A DNA stretch of 64,000 nucleotides from Bryum argenteum (GCA_037043015.1 CM073324.1:2907413-2971412), one strand, 5' to 3'. Shown: positions 11,392 to 24,125, counted from the first letter of the stretch. Notes: generated from the letters alone by a model not told the origin. Translations and numbers: made by a program.

Positions 11392-13379
11392 TTACGCAAC
11401 CATGCAGAGCGGCGCCAGGTCCATGGAGCTCCACAGCTCCTCTTGGTCTTGGCTCTCGCCGCTGTCACTCTGGAGAAGTTTACCATCCGTGGATTGCTCG
11501 TCCCACGAGGTGGTCGTGGTGTTGTTCAATCTCCAGAGCTGCTCAGGCGGTGCTTCTGGAGGCGATAATGGTGGGGGACCCGGCTCGGGCGAGTCCTCGA
11601 GTTCGGGGATCTCCGTCAGGAGCACGCATTCTTGAAAATCTTGGCTTCCAGCAGGAGGACTGGTACTGGATTGCTCGAAGTGCATGGGGTAGAATTTGCT
11701 CGGTAACACCTGGCTCGTGCATGAGTCGTGATCAATGGTCTCCGTAGAAAATTCGAACGGCGTCGTGTACACTCCGGAAGTTTCACAGCTTAGATCTAAC
11801 CCCAGCGAATCCATTTCCATCTCGTCCATCAGCATGTATTGATTGTATTCCGGCCATGGAATCTCGGGCACTGCAAGCTCCGGAGCCACGAGCTCGCTCA
11901 AAATGCATCCCTCATGCGCCTTTGCACGATCATACATGTCATCAAAGATCGGGTACTCCATCGACGAGGAATCTTCCGCTTCACATTTCGTCTTCGTGTC
12001 TACGCAGTTCTTGTGCTTCTCGTCGTCCAAATCCATGGCATCGTCATCGTCTGAGCTACTCGGGTGATGGTAGAATCTCGAGCTCCTCCCTGGACAAGTT
12101 ACCTCTCCATGCTCCTTTTCGAGTGTTGCAGCAGCTCCATACAGGTCCCTATTTGTAGCGCATGGGCTGTTGATTTGATGGGGATATCCACCCGCATCCA
12201 ATGAGGCCACATGAACCGGGACCAGAGGTGGCGCCCTAAAATCATACACAGCCCTGAAGCTCTCTAATGGCGGAGAGCAATGAGTGGCAAATCTCTCCTC
12301 ATTGAAGTGGTCCGTCGCATCCACATAAGGATTGGTCACGGATTGAATCACCCCTTCAAAAGAGGCTCTCGGTGACAGAATCCTGCGAGGGCGGGGAGAA
12401 CTCGAAGACTCTTGCGGAGATCCAAGGCTGCGAGGGATGGCATTGGAGAGATTCTCAGAGGTAACCGAAAGCTGGGGTTCCAGCTTCGGTGGGGGTTCCA
12501 GCTTCGGTGGGGGTTCCAGCTTCAGCAGGTGACCAGTATCGACCACGGAACAGTGATCGGCAGGAGGCGGAACATCGACGTCTTCAACCTGCTCAGATTT
12601 TGCAGGTGCATTGTGTCTACGGCCCATTACACGAGCAGGTTTTGAAGATGTGCGATCTTCCACCGGATCCACACTGTTATTAGATTGCTGCTGAAACTCC
12701 TGCTTCACCAAAGGCGATGGGGGTGGCTCTACTTTGAAGTTGGGGTGATCAGCTGCACGTTTCGGCTCCACATTGCGAGCTGCCTCTTTCTCGCATGCTT
12801 TCGACTCGGCCGCCATCTGTCGAAGCCGGATGAGGCGAGCTGCTTTGGACGCTGGCACAGTGCCCTCACATGCCATGGCTGGCACGAAGTTGGTGCGCGT
12901 ATTGGCTCCTCGCAAGGCCCGCGCCGCTGCACAACCAAACCCACATGAGTCAAGATCGCCCCATTGTGTGAGATGAATCAGACAGCTGCTACTAGAAGTG
13001 CGTACATACCACTATCATAAGCCTTGGCGCCTTCCTCGGCAGAATCAAATGTGCCGAGCCACAAGCGTATCTTCTGCGTGGTGTCTTTGATTTCCGCGAC
13101 CCAACGGCCCGATGGGCGCTGTCGAACGCCCACGAACCGTTTCTTGCTCTTCACACCCTTGAGCTCCGTGACCGCGAAACATCGGGAGACTTCTGAAAGG
13201 TTGTCGTTGCTCTCCGTGCTGTCTAAGGAGACCGCTGCTGCTACTGCTCTCTGTCGTTTCACACCTTTGCCTGGCCCAATCTTTTCTCCGCTATGGAGAA
13301 ACCTACTTGAGGCTTTGTAGAGCGTAGTGGACGCACTGGCTACGTTCGGCTTTCGGGGTGCATTTGACCCCAATGACAT
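11392..13379 (-). CDS. AP2/ERF transcription factor with long C-terminal region, 2 exons
   Basis: Nuclear DNA-binding regulator. Exons 13379-13010 and 12926-11392 join in phase 1 to give 634 residues. The single AP2 domain spans about residues 81-137: [18 protein letters not shown], then [20 protein letters not shown] and [14 protein letters not shown]. The intron falls inside the domain, just after AYDS. The wording of the domain ([19 protein letters not shown]) is closest to the RAP2.11 type of ERF, from memory of that family. The C-terminal 490 residues are low in complexity and rich in Pro, Ser and acidic residues. They include a tandem LEPPPK repeat near 259-272, a [11 protein letters not shown] acidic patch and an acidic end, plausible activation regions. 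Basic stretches such as KRQR and KSKKR could be nuclear signals. Target genes cannot be inferred from sequence. Confidence 0.92.
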
Positions 13380-15341
13380 GGCTCGATCTCTGAGTTCTAT
13401 GATTCACCCCAAGAATACTCAAACAACACAGGATTTCTGCACGCTCTGTAGAGGGTGCACAGTAGGTCTAATATCTACATCATTTTGTACACTCACCAGC
13501 GACAAGACGAATTGTACAAGCTTGAAATATGCTTAAGTTCTGAAAATTGCTTCGCTACGTTACAGAATGTACTGAATTAGCTGATATCTCTCAATTACTG
13601 CACGGATCCACCTCGAATAGAATCCTTTGTGCTCGCTACCTACGTTCCTCATAGTGATGCTTGAGCAATCATCTTCTTGCATGTCAGTCAGGTCTGTCTG
13701 GAGCACCTCCTTGTCGACTCTCACGCTCCAGATAGTAGGATTATCTAGCGCTAGTGTAGTCACAACAGGATGGTGATGGGACTCTTATGTCCTCGATCGC
13801 AACCGCATGCATTTGCTGCTTCGTGGTGGCTACGAAGATTCGGAAACAAGCTTGACAACACCGATCTACAACAGACATGAACAAAAGCTGATCGATATTA
13901 TCTGCAGTAGTCTAAGATGATCAATATTGACGTGTGCTGAGGTCGTCCTACGTAGTCAGGCTCGCCGAGGGTGTTTATGAGAGCCTGGCGTCTCTTGTAC
14001 TCCACTCCACTAGTTTCAGAAGGAGGAGGCTAAGGCTGCAGGATGTGTCCGAGCGGACGGGACCGGCGTGTCGGACGTCGAGGGTAACAGGGAGGGACGG
14101 AGGTGAGCATGCAGCTTTACGGAAAAGATAAGAGTGGCAGCTTTATGGCCCTGCTCGCGATCACTTAATCAGGCAAAGCGGGCATCATGAGGGTGGAAGA
14201 AAGAGTGCAGGGAGCGACGAAGCTTTTGATCTTGTTTGTTCCGGTGGGAACTGGATCTCCAGGTAAGTTGTACAGTAGTGAGTGTGCAAAGGGAAAGGGA
14301 AAGAAGACAAACTAGCAGGGGCAGACAAAGTGTACCTCTGGTAGTGGAGAGAAGAGCTCCTCGACATCCACTCCACATGCATTTTCATGGAAAAAGCTGC
14401 CGTGGAGCCCTGATCAGCTCTCGCTTGGGCCCCCACAATCGCGATTCTCTACCCCACCCCGACTACTAGTCAACTTTGATCGCTTCCGATCCTCTACTTC
14501 CCATCCATCCTTCATCCAGTAATTCCCACCATTTGAATATTCGGTTAGCAAACTCAAATAATATTGTCAGGTACGTACGTACAGATCCAGTTTCCTACCT
14601 GCAACTTTGTCATAAGGTACTTGCGAGAGTCGTTCAAATGACATGTTCCTTTGACGTAGAAAGAGTCTGACAATGGCGTGGACGGAGTACCTGAAATTGG
14701 GTAACTGTCGACTCGGCAAGGTTGGTGCCAGCCAAACGCACTCTGTATGTATGTATCTATCTTCCGCATACTGAGTCAATGATAGTAATATGTCACCGAT
14801 CGATCGTTGCCTGCTCATAAAAGTATCATATTTACGCTAACGGTCGATGTGATCAGGCTGCTGCTATTCCGGGGAGGATGTTCGCCACGGTGATTTTCCA
14901 TTCGCAACTGAAAAAGCTGGCCAAAAGCCCAACCTATCCCCACAGGTGCAGGAATATTTCGGAAGCTCCAAATCTGTCGTTGCTTCCCGCGTGCGAGGGA
15001 CCACCACTGTTGCCCATTGGTCATGGTGATAACCTGATTAGGCCAGATCTACGATTCCTACTGTACTACCATGTATTGTATGCCACTGTAGCTACACGAA
15101 CAGACGAACTTTCCTTCCTACACGGCCAGTAAAAGCTCAGCAACAGACTGATTGCAAGGAGATAAGGACAAAGCCATGGTTGCCTACATCAGCCCTGGAC
15201 GCTCTCCAATCCTCCTCGCTTAGATCATGGCAGCGGCCGGTAGTGAGCTCAAAGGACTTCGTACACTTGACCAGGTATGCCATAACCGGACACAATCTTG
15301 CAGGGAAATTAGCTGATATTGAAGATTCTGCTCGACTATTT

Positions 15342-15362
15342 TTATTATTATTATTATTATTA
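15342..15362. repeat. (ATT)n microsatellite
   Basis: About seven ATT units in a row, directly visible. Confidence 0.85.
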
Positions 15363-16136
15363 CGCAATTCTCCTGTATGTATGAATGTATGCGGAGAACA
15401 TCCCCAAAAGGACAATAACAGAACGTACAGTATCTAGGGAATCTTTTGTGACTGGGATATTCGGCATATTCTGCTGCAACTCTCTTTCATCGATGGTTGC
15501 ATGCCTTCAATTTGCAACATCTAGCTCGAAGTTGAATATGCTCTCCATGGAATCTTGCTCCTCTTATGCTTGCTTGCACTTGTGGAAAAGTGTCCATGGT
15601 ACACCAGGGATTACATCTACGAGTACACCCAGAGTGCTGTTTTACACCCACCTTGATTGTAAATCCCCAATTATGGGTGTACTCGTGTGCTTTACCGAGG
15701 AGACTTTTCTATTGTTGCTACTGTGTCTTGATCATTATGATCTTAAAAACAACAACATGAAGATTATTGTTTATTCATGATGGTGTGTGTTTACTTTGAG
15801 AGTGTCGCAAGGGGATAGGATTGGTCTGGAAGGTACTACCCGAAATAGGACGGACGTTGACCCGGTCTCTCTGGAAATAGGTGAACCAACACTACCAGAA
15901 AAGAATCTTACTCTTTTTCCACACCACTTTCTTCAGGAACTTTTTGAAACTATTTCATGTAATTGCAATTAGCACTAGATTATGTTCAAACTTTGAAATT
16001 CTATGATTGTGATAAGGAACAAGTATGTGGTCATAACTTCTTGGGTATGATCATAATCACTTTCCAATATTTTGTGTACCTCCGCTTAATTCAACTTTCA
16101 CAAGATTTTGTAGTTTGTATATGATTGAAAAATGAA

Positions 16137-16241
16137 GATAGATAGATACGAACTCCGGTCCTCCTTTGAGGCCGGCGTGAATAGAGTGTCTGTTTGTCTT
16201 GACAATGAGTCGATGCCCACTAGACAAAGATATATTGGTAC
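16137..16241 (-). mobile_element. tRNA-derived SINE-like element, copy 1
   Basis: Read on the minus strand, the 105-bp body has a box A-like stretch (GTCTAGTGGGCATCGAC), a box B-like stretch (GGAGTTCGTATC) and a 3' tail of TATC repeats, as in tRNA-derived SINEs. It is bounded by near-perfect direct repeats: TGATTGAAAAATGAA at 16122-16136 and TGATTGAAACATGAA at 16242-16256, one mismatch in 15. A second copy of the same family sits at 61929-62028. Family name unknown. Confidence 0.7.
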
Positions 16242-16293
16242 TGATTGAAACATGAAACTAGTAGGTAACTCTAGTGTTCATTGTATTCTCAAG

Positions 16294-17184
16294 CACTAGT
16301 AGAAAAGTGTCCGCACTGCAGAGTAGACTCCATGAGTACATGGGAGGGAGGACACTGGAATACTCATGCCTTTACTGGGTCATTAGAACACTCATGCGTG
16401 TATGAGGCGACTGGAGGCAAAAGGTGCAGGGTGATTAATAAGTGAATGAGTTGCGTCCATCCTCTAATCAACAAGATCCATTTTCAATCCTCTATATGCG
16501 GTTGGGTTGAGGCCCACTAGGAGTGTAGAGCCATCGCGGGGCCTACAGGAGTGAACACTTCTTGAGTTTGTGAATTTGTCGGCTTCTCATTTAGGCTTTA
16601 ATTGTCTGCCACATATTAAAATTCATCCTAATTATACTTAGACCATGCTTAGCTCGTCGTGCGAGGTCGGGTTGGAGAGTTGGGTTTTGCGGTGGCCGGC
16701 AATGCCAAGGGCTGGAACAAAAGCTCTTTTCCCTCGCCTTCCTCTGGTCGTTGAGCAAGGCCCTCGGAGAATTAGAGTCTCCAAGTAAAAAGGTCCCAAC
16801 CACTGGGAAAAAAAATCCACTTGGCACACATTCATAGGTTGTAAGGACTACTGAAATGTTAGAGAAGGCACTGTAAAACTAAACGTTTAGGTGAGCTAGA
16901 ATTAAGAAGACTCCAACCCCATTGACCATGTTAGAGGGATAGAGTATGGACCGTGGGGAGCCCTACAGGCCACATACTCCTTATCTCTCATCCGCCGTTG
17001 ACCACGTGTCTACCGCCACTCATCATCGATTGCAATGCAATCATTCGATTTGGTTTCCTCACTTTCCTCCTTGTTGCGAAACTGTGAGGGTGGTGTTTTA
17101 CTTAATATACGCATGTGTACTCAATGCTCAGGGTGTATTCAAAAGTCTAATTGTGGGTGTTTGATGGACACTTTTGTACCAGTA
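16294..17184. mobile_element. Non-autonomous CACTA-like element, 891 bp
   Basis: The left end is CACTAGTAGAAAAGTGTCC. The right end, reverse-complemented, is TACTGGTACAAAAGTGTCC, matching at 16 of 19 positions. A 3-bp direct repeat AAG flanks both ends (16291-16293 and 17185-17187), the size expected for CACTA insertions. No transposase frame is visible inside. Open frames at 16591-16835 and 16946-17164 have no recognised similarity. Confidence 0.6.
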
Positions 17185-18999
17185 AAGAAAGTGTTTGTTT
17201 TTGTCTTCGTATGAAGTCATAATTCTCGTTTGAAGTTGGTTGCCCAAAATTGTTTACTATGCCTATTTAAAATTTAAAATCATGAATGTTCAAGTCTCAC
17301 TGTGAAAAAATTATTATATCTTTCTGTAAAAAAATAAATAAAAAAATACTAGTACATGATCCTAAGGACTTGAATTTTCAAATCATCTTGTAAAAAATCT
17401 AAGATTCCAATCTGAATTGACTATTGAACGTTGCTCCCCTCTTGAGCCTTATCCATTTCACACCACAATGTGAGAATTGCTAAAAATAGAAATAAAGAAA
17501 TGAAAAGAAAGTGTCAAAATGAACTCCAGTTTTCCGGGCAGAAGCAAAGAAACGGCAACAAACAGAATCCCGGCAACTTGGGCCATTGCCGGTGGATATG
17601 GATCATCCCAGTCGCGGTAAATAACAACATCTTATCAATAAACCAAAGCTTCGTCTCTTCATCTGATCCACAATACCACCATCTCTCCTGTCTTCCTTTT
17701 TCCTTCCCACACGGTAGTTTCCATTGCAACAGCTAGACTACAAGACAGCAGCAGCAGCGGTTTGTTACATTGACAGAAAAAAAATCCACAGAAGAATCAA
17801 CCCTCACGCGCGCGCTGACAGAATGTTCACACCGAGTAGTATATGCATTTCCACCACAACCGGCACATTCTTGAATATTCTAACTTCTGACAGGGATATT
17901 ATCATGACTGTTTTGATTTTTCACTTCGAACGGTCCTTACATTCTCTCTATTATATTCTTTTCTATCATTTCCGGATTCCGACAAGAGTTCGAGCTTGTG
18001 AAGCAACTAGAAGATCACATATATTTTTCTGTGTAGGAAGACCTCTCAGAGTGGGTCTCTTAGATAGCTTTGCTTGCGTGCATACTCCTCTTCACTACAC
18101 CCCAGCAATACGAGGCTTTTAATTTCCTTAGCTTTGGTGGGATTTTTGGGTTTGCGGTTCTTTCTGTTTTTTAAAACTTGCTTTGTTGAATCAGTCGATG
18201 TGTTTTAGGTTACTGAATTCTCTCGCCAATTGGATGGCGAATCGTTGGAAGCTAACATGGGTATCTGAGGTTACTTCTTCTTTGCTCATCATTCGACAAA
18301 TTCGTACACGTATCTATATGGAAATTTTTTGTGTCTTATCATATTTGGTGGTTCTAGGTGCACGTCTCAACTTCATCGTGGTTTTGCTCAAGTTGGTCAA
18401 AGGGCTTGTATTATAGTTTTTGAGAATGTTATGAAACTTTGAAAAACAAAACAAACTTTGTGAAGAGGCCTGCGTTTATTTGATATCTAAGACTATTAGA
18501 GTATGAAGTATCACCATGATGGATGCTTACTTTACTCTGGCAAAACTCTATTTATGTTATTCAATGAGAGATATATTTAGTGTAGTTTCATATTATTGAA
18601 CCAAATTAACGAGAAACCACACAATCATAGTAATGTGAAGAGTGTACCTTTAGTTGCCAATAAGTGTAACAATGTCAAAGCTAGAAGATATTCTAAAGAA
18701 ATTACTCTTTGGGTGCAATTAGATGTCATCACATGTGTTAAAATTAGAAAACCTCTTGAAGTAGAATATCTCTTGGCAATATATGATTAAGCAATAGAAG
18801 TAACTTCGTAAACCCTAGTGAACATCATTTCTATTCAAATTCCATTCTTACCTTGTGATACTTAACTTTGCAAAAGACAAAAAAATAATGGTCTAAACTA
18901 GTGTTAATACAATATTTCACTACTGTAATGTAGTCACATTATAGTAGTCTTCAATTTGACACCCCTAAGGTGATAGATAGGCCCAATAAGTTTTAAAGC

Positions 19000-19140
19000 A
19001 TACGAGAATAGGGTCACAATCATGGGTGGTGTAGCGATTGGTAGCTAGCTAATAGGGCCCACACAAGTAGAGTCACAATCATGGGTAGTATAGTGATGGG
19101 TAGTCAGCTAATAGGGCCCACACGAATAGGGTCATAGTTA
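19000..19140. repeat. Tandem duplication of about 62 bp
   Basis: Blocks starting GGGTCACAATCATGGGT and ending in GCTAATAGGGCCCACAC occur twice, followed by a third partial copy beginning AATAGGGTCATAG. Function unknown. Confidence 0.65.
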
Positions 19141-20775
19141 TAGATGCCCTTAGTAGTGGGTTTGGCGGTGATAGGCTCCGTGGTGATTGCTTGCATACTG
19201 TAACCTATGAACTCATTACAATATCTAAAGGACAGGAATAGGGAACAAGTAAGCTACAGTGGACGGGACGTGCTTTCCCACACCTATCTTCCGGCGGAAG
19301 CTTGTACTACATATTATAAGTGCTTTTTACTAACCCTAATCTCTGAAACTTATGTTATGACACACATTACACACTCTTGATTCAAAAGTTCAAAAGCCCA
19401 TTCATTACAATAGTGTATAACACATGAACACTTCAACACTTCAACCTCGATCTCGAGCAGAAGAGGTACAATCATTCCACAATATAGAAATCAAACTCGA
19501 ACATACAAAATGGAGTATAGAATGGAGAGGGTAGTTATGGATAAGAGTGTAATGAGAGACTTTTGAGGAGCAATAGAAGATGCGGGGATACTTTTTCCAA
19601 CATGAGGATAGTATTGGTCCTCATTCCAATCCTCATGCAAGGGCATGTCAGGATTGGTAATCAATCAGCTTCTACCCCACCCCACCCCACAGGAAATCGG
19701 AAGGAAAGATCGAGCCCTTGTTTTCTTGCAGTGAAAAGTCCACAATTCAAATTCCCTTGCCCTCTTTCTATGATGCAGAATTCCCAAGGACGAAGCCTGG
19801 AAGGACTTTGAGCACTTCCAAAAAAACCCTTAATATCCCAGATATTCTGGTACTTTCTTCTTGCAGTTTGCAAATTATCAAGGAAATGGTCTAATTACAC
19901 AAGCTTTCACACATCTGCAACGTTCACAGGCATATGCTTTGTTTCATGTGCTGGACCAGCGAATATTGGAATGAAGTCATGTGCAGCTAGTCCCACCACC
20001 ACTAGTACCAATCACTTATTTGATTTTCCTTTACCTCTTATCATTAGTCACTTTTTATTGGATGGTGTCAGCACCATCTCCCATGCCAGAAAAGAATTGC
20101 CAAGTACGTCATATGCCTCACGCCTCACACATTTACCAATGCTTTCATCGAGATATTTTTTTAGCCCTGCACAAAAATCCACCGAGAGTAAAAAACAGCA
20201 TTTGGAAAAAACGATCATCATGTCCCTACATGAATCGTCATCATGTCTCTTCAAAGCATGTGATGTCCATGTTCAGGAAGCTACTTTTAGGCAGGAAATG
20301 ACGAAAGTACGATCGAAAACTTGGAGAATTGCTAATCCCGTGCAGGTGAAGACAGTGGAGTTTTGAATCATTTCCATGCACTGTCACAGATTTGGGTGAA
20401 GCTATCTCTTCTGCTTCAGGCATGAAAAGGGAATATGCACAGACCAACTCTGCTTCGAGATTCTACTAACTCTTCGTCTTGAAGACAGTGAGGACAAAAC
20501 AGACTGCAGCTTACTGGACGGCAAAAAGGAGAAAGGGCCCTGAACTGAATCACGCTGCATGACATAGTCCTCTGTAAAATACAATCAACCAATATTTTTT
20601 GTTCATGATTAATAATCGGACGACCTACCTGGACAAAGCCACCGCCCTTCGACAGCGAACGTCCGGTTGTCCTCGTGACGACATGACGTCCTCCAAGGAA
20701 CAGAAAACGGGTATATATTTGTACATTCTGACCACCATCCAGCAATCAACAGAAATACATGGTCTTTTGTACTTA

Positions 20776-21848
20776 TCAACGGAAGAAGAAGCCTAGTATG
20801 AAAGAAATGAGAGACCACAGGCCCCAGAATACTACAATGGCTACGGCAACTCCTGCTAAGATAGTTGCGACAGGTGGTCCTTGCTTCTCGGTTACTGATT
20901 CTTTGGCTTGTGAGAGCTTCTGCTCTCCTGCTGCAACTGTTTCATTCGAGTCGACTGAATCGGCCTGGCATTGCCACCTTCTTCGTTGCGGTGACTGCGT
21001 CGAAGACCCTGCAACAAGAAACAAATTATGAGCAAACAAACATTTCCACTAGATACAAAAGACCTCGAGTCCGAGGAGCGTGCTAAAACTAGACACTGGT
21101 GCAACACCATGGTTGAAGCACACTTTCAATTACTCTTGACGACAGTGTTTCAACCAATGAGAGGACCACCCAAAGGAGTCCGAGGCCACATTTAAGAATG
21201 CCTAGAAAGGGCATGTAAAGAGCTTTAATCAGAATTAAGTCTTGCTCCAAGGTCGATAACCAGAGTGCAGAATTGATAAGAGTAATGTTAGTATAATGAC
21301 ACAATGTTAGAACCTAACGAAGAGATGGGTAGTTTCTGTACCTAGAGCGGTTTGCAATCTCAGGCTTGTTGCATTCCTGCACACAATTGAGAGTACAATG
21401 TGGACATGTCAGAATTCAGTTGTACTACATGATAGTGACTTCTCAAATTTCGAGTACTGCACACTTCAAGACCATGAAATGAGCAGAAAAATTATAATAA
21501 AGCAATTTCATTCTACAAACACGAGGGATTAACTATGGAACCAAGAAGGGGAATGTGACTGCTTCAATTACCACGGCGAGACTGTGTCAGTCCCCGATAC
21601 CGAAGCAATAATTTAAGACTCGCATTCCGAGGAACGCGATAGCCATTTAGGGTCCGAAAAGCTTGAAACTGTCCACGGCGCAGGTGAGTGAGAGTGGAGT
21701 GGAGTGAAGAGGAGGAGAGCACTTACTTGCGAGGTGTAGGGTTGGCGCCCAACAATGGGGCGAAGGGCCTGGAGATTTGGTGGTGTGGGGATGCCGAAGA
21801 GCTCAGAGTGCACACTGAAAGTGCAGGTGCCAAAGTGAGCGTAGCCAT
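20776..21848 (-). CDS. Small plastid-targeted single-pass membrane protein, 3 exons with a 35-nt microexon
   Basis: Exons 21848-21727, 21376-21342 (only 35 nt) and 21008-20776 join in phases 2 and 1 to give 129 residues. All junctions have GT-AG borders. The N-terminus (MATLTLAPALSVCTLSSSAS) is rich in Ser, Ala and Thr and lacks acids until late, typical of a chloroplast transit peptide. The mature part has a short acidic/polar segment (ADSVDSNETVAAGEQKLSQ) followed by one hydrophobic helix near residues 98-124, and it ends in GFFFR. That layout suggests a thylakoid or envelope protein with a single C-terminal anchor. I do not recognise the family. Conservation of the C-terminus in other plants would confirm the model. 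In-phase splicing across three exons makes a real gene likely. Confidence 0.72.
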
Positions 21849-22855
21849 GGCTGCAATGCGGGTGCAGGGAGCCTGCGCAAGCAAGCTGGTGAGGGCGATG
21901 GTGGCGAAAGGTGGCAAGGCTTGCGCAAGCCCTCCCCTCCCTGGTTCCCGTGAGCTTTGGATGATGATAGCCAGATACCCTCTCCAGTGGGGCATGAGGT
22001 GGGACCTAATCCCGTCCGTTGCATTCATGTGAGTGTTTATGGCATGAGTGATCTTGAGCATGTTTGAATGATCATGTTGTTTGATCAAAGGAAAATCACT
22101 TGACATAGAGATAGTATACAACTCAAAACTTATTACTTCACACTATACAGTTATAGTTTTCTTATAGTATTTGTAAATTTAACTCAACAATTATGTCGGC
22201 TGCATATGGGGTTGAGTTGGGTTGGGTTTGGGTTGAATTTATAACTAGTTTGAGTGTGTTCGACCCAACTTTTTGTGAGTCCCATAAGTGTTTATGGTTA
22301 AGTTGGGTTGAGTTGGATTGAATGTGGTTAAGCATGTGTAATGGGTTTAATTAAATCGATCAACTAGAAGACGTTTCCTAAAAGGTACATTCACTACTTG
22401 GTCTCATTAAGTCATGCATAAACAAGAGGCCATATAACAAGGTTGATAGAGGAAGTTTTTAGCATCTGCAAGCTAAGAAGGCCTTACAAATGTAGAGATG
22501 AAGTTGGTAAGCAACTACCTTCTTGATTGATGTTTATTGTTTTCGTCCACGTGACAGATGTGATTCCTTTTTAGATAGTAAGCTCATAAACTTAAACCAC
22601 ATACATATTTTGTATGCCAAGTGCACTTTTAATATTGTAATGTACAAAGATTGTACAATAAAAAATCATAAGTAAAGATCATAAAAATCATCAACTTGTT
22701 CAGCAACTTTTAGAATACAACAACTTATATCTTACCTCCCAAATGTGATAGACTATAAATTAACATATTTGTAACCTAACAAAACGAATTAAGAGTGTAA
22801 ACAAAATCGTAGAAAGGGGCGTGTTGGGAAGGGATATAGGGAGGTATTTAGGGTT

Positions 22856-23960
22856 TTAAGAGAAGAGCGCAAAGGGATTGATAAAAGGGATATGATGGAA
22901 GGCAAAGGGATTGATAAAAGAGATATGATGGAAGGGATTCATGAATTTTATAAAATGGTAGAAAGATATCAATAACAGGGACCTCACAAAAGGAATTGAG
23001 GATTGACCAAAAGAGTAGAAAGAGATTGATAAAAGGGACAATGAAAGGGATTTATAGAGGGATAGGGGGATTCAACAAATTGGTGGAAAGGGATGGATAA
23101 AAGGGACCTGAGAGGAGGGATTATGTAAGGGATTTAGAGAGTCAACTAAAGAGCATAAAGAGATTGACAAAAGAGATCTGATATAGGGGATTCATCGAAT
23201 CGATAAAATGGTAGATAGATATCAATAAAAAGGACTTAACATAAGGGGTCAAGGATTTAACAAAATTGTAGAAAGGGATTGATAAAAGAAAGTTAACAAA
23301 AGGGATTCAGAGAGGGATTGCGGGATTTAATGAAGTCGTAGAAAGGGATAGATAAAAGGGACGTGAGAGAAGTATTGCAGAGAGAGATTTAGATAGTCAA
23401 CTAAAGGGCAGAAAGAGATTGGCGAAAGGGATCCAATGTAAGGGATTCATGGGTACAACAGAATGGTAGAAAGAGATAAATAAAAAGGACCTCACAGAAG
23501 GAATTTAGGAATTTGACAAAAGAGCAAAAAGGGATTGCTAAAAGGTACTCAGCAAAAGGAATTCAGAGATTCGAAAAAATTGTAGAAAGCGATGGAAAAG
23601 AGATTTGAGAGAAGGGGTATATCAGTTTGACCAAATAGAAGAAAATGATCGATAGAAGCAACGTGATGAAAGGGATTCAGTGGGGGATCTTGGGATTCGA
23701 CAAAAAAATGGAAATAGATTGATCAAATGGAGCTGACATAGAGGTATGTGGGTTACATGTATTGATAGAAAGTGATAGATAAAGTGAAATCAATAAAATG
23801 GACATGAGAAAAGAGATTCAAGGATTTGACAAATGGTTGAAAGGGATGGGACCCCGTAAAAGAGATTCCAGGAAGAAATTAGGAGTTTGGCATATGAGTA
23901 GAGAGATATCGATAGAAGGAATCCAAGGATTTCGCAAAGGAGCAAAAAGGATCTATGAAG
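22856..23960. repeat. 1.1-kb degenerate tandem array with higher-order periodicity
   Basis: Variants of GGGATTGATAAAAGGGAC and GGTAGAAAGGGAT recur about every 60-80 bp throughout. A longer pattern (AGATTGAYAAAAGAGAT, then GGGATTCAT, then ATGGTAGA, then ATCAATAA, then GGACCTCAC) recurs starting near 22862, 23153 and 23407, so the basic unit is grouped in higher-order blocks of roughly 250-290 bp. The strand is strongly purine-rich. No coding potential. Confidence 0.75.
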
Positions 23961-23989
23961 GGACTTGATTTAAAGATTCCTTCATATCT

Positions 23990-24125
23990 TGAACAACTAT
24001 TCTTTGCAAGTGCATGTTCAATCTCAGATACACAAGCACAAACCACGATCAAACCACGATCTTGAACCACGATTCTTTGCGAGTACATGTTGAAATTCAT
24101 GTACAAGCACAAACCACGATGATGA
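23990..24125. repeat. Imperfect tandem duplication of about 70 bp
   Basis: The words ATTCTTTGC, GTACATGTT or GTGCATGTT, and AAGCACAAACCACGAT occur in the same order twice. They lie between the tandem array and the phosphorylase 3' end. Confidence 0.6.

Larger units (their letters stand above)
13380..20775. other. 7.4-kb intergenic region with transposable elements
   Basis: The part just upstream of the ERF start (13380 to about 14500) is moderately GC-rich and probably contains its promoter. I recognise no protein-coding exon in this interval. Recognisable content: an (ATT)n microsatellite at 15342-15362, a SINE-like element at 16137-16241, a CACTA-like element at 16294-17184 and a 60-odd-bp tandem duplication near 19000-19140. 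Open frames at 15385-15780, 17724-18122 and 19971-20366 show no family resemblance. Confidence 0.5.

Noticed and set aside
11378-12158. Several plus-strand frames of 70-120 codons
   Set aside because: Antisense shadows of the long ERF exon.
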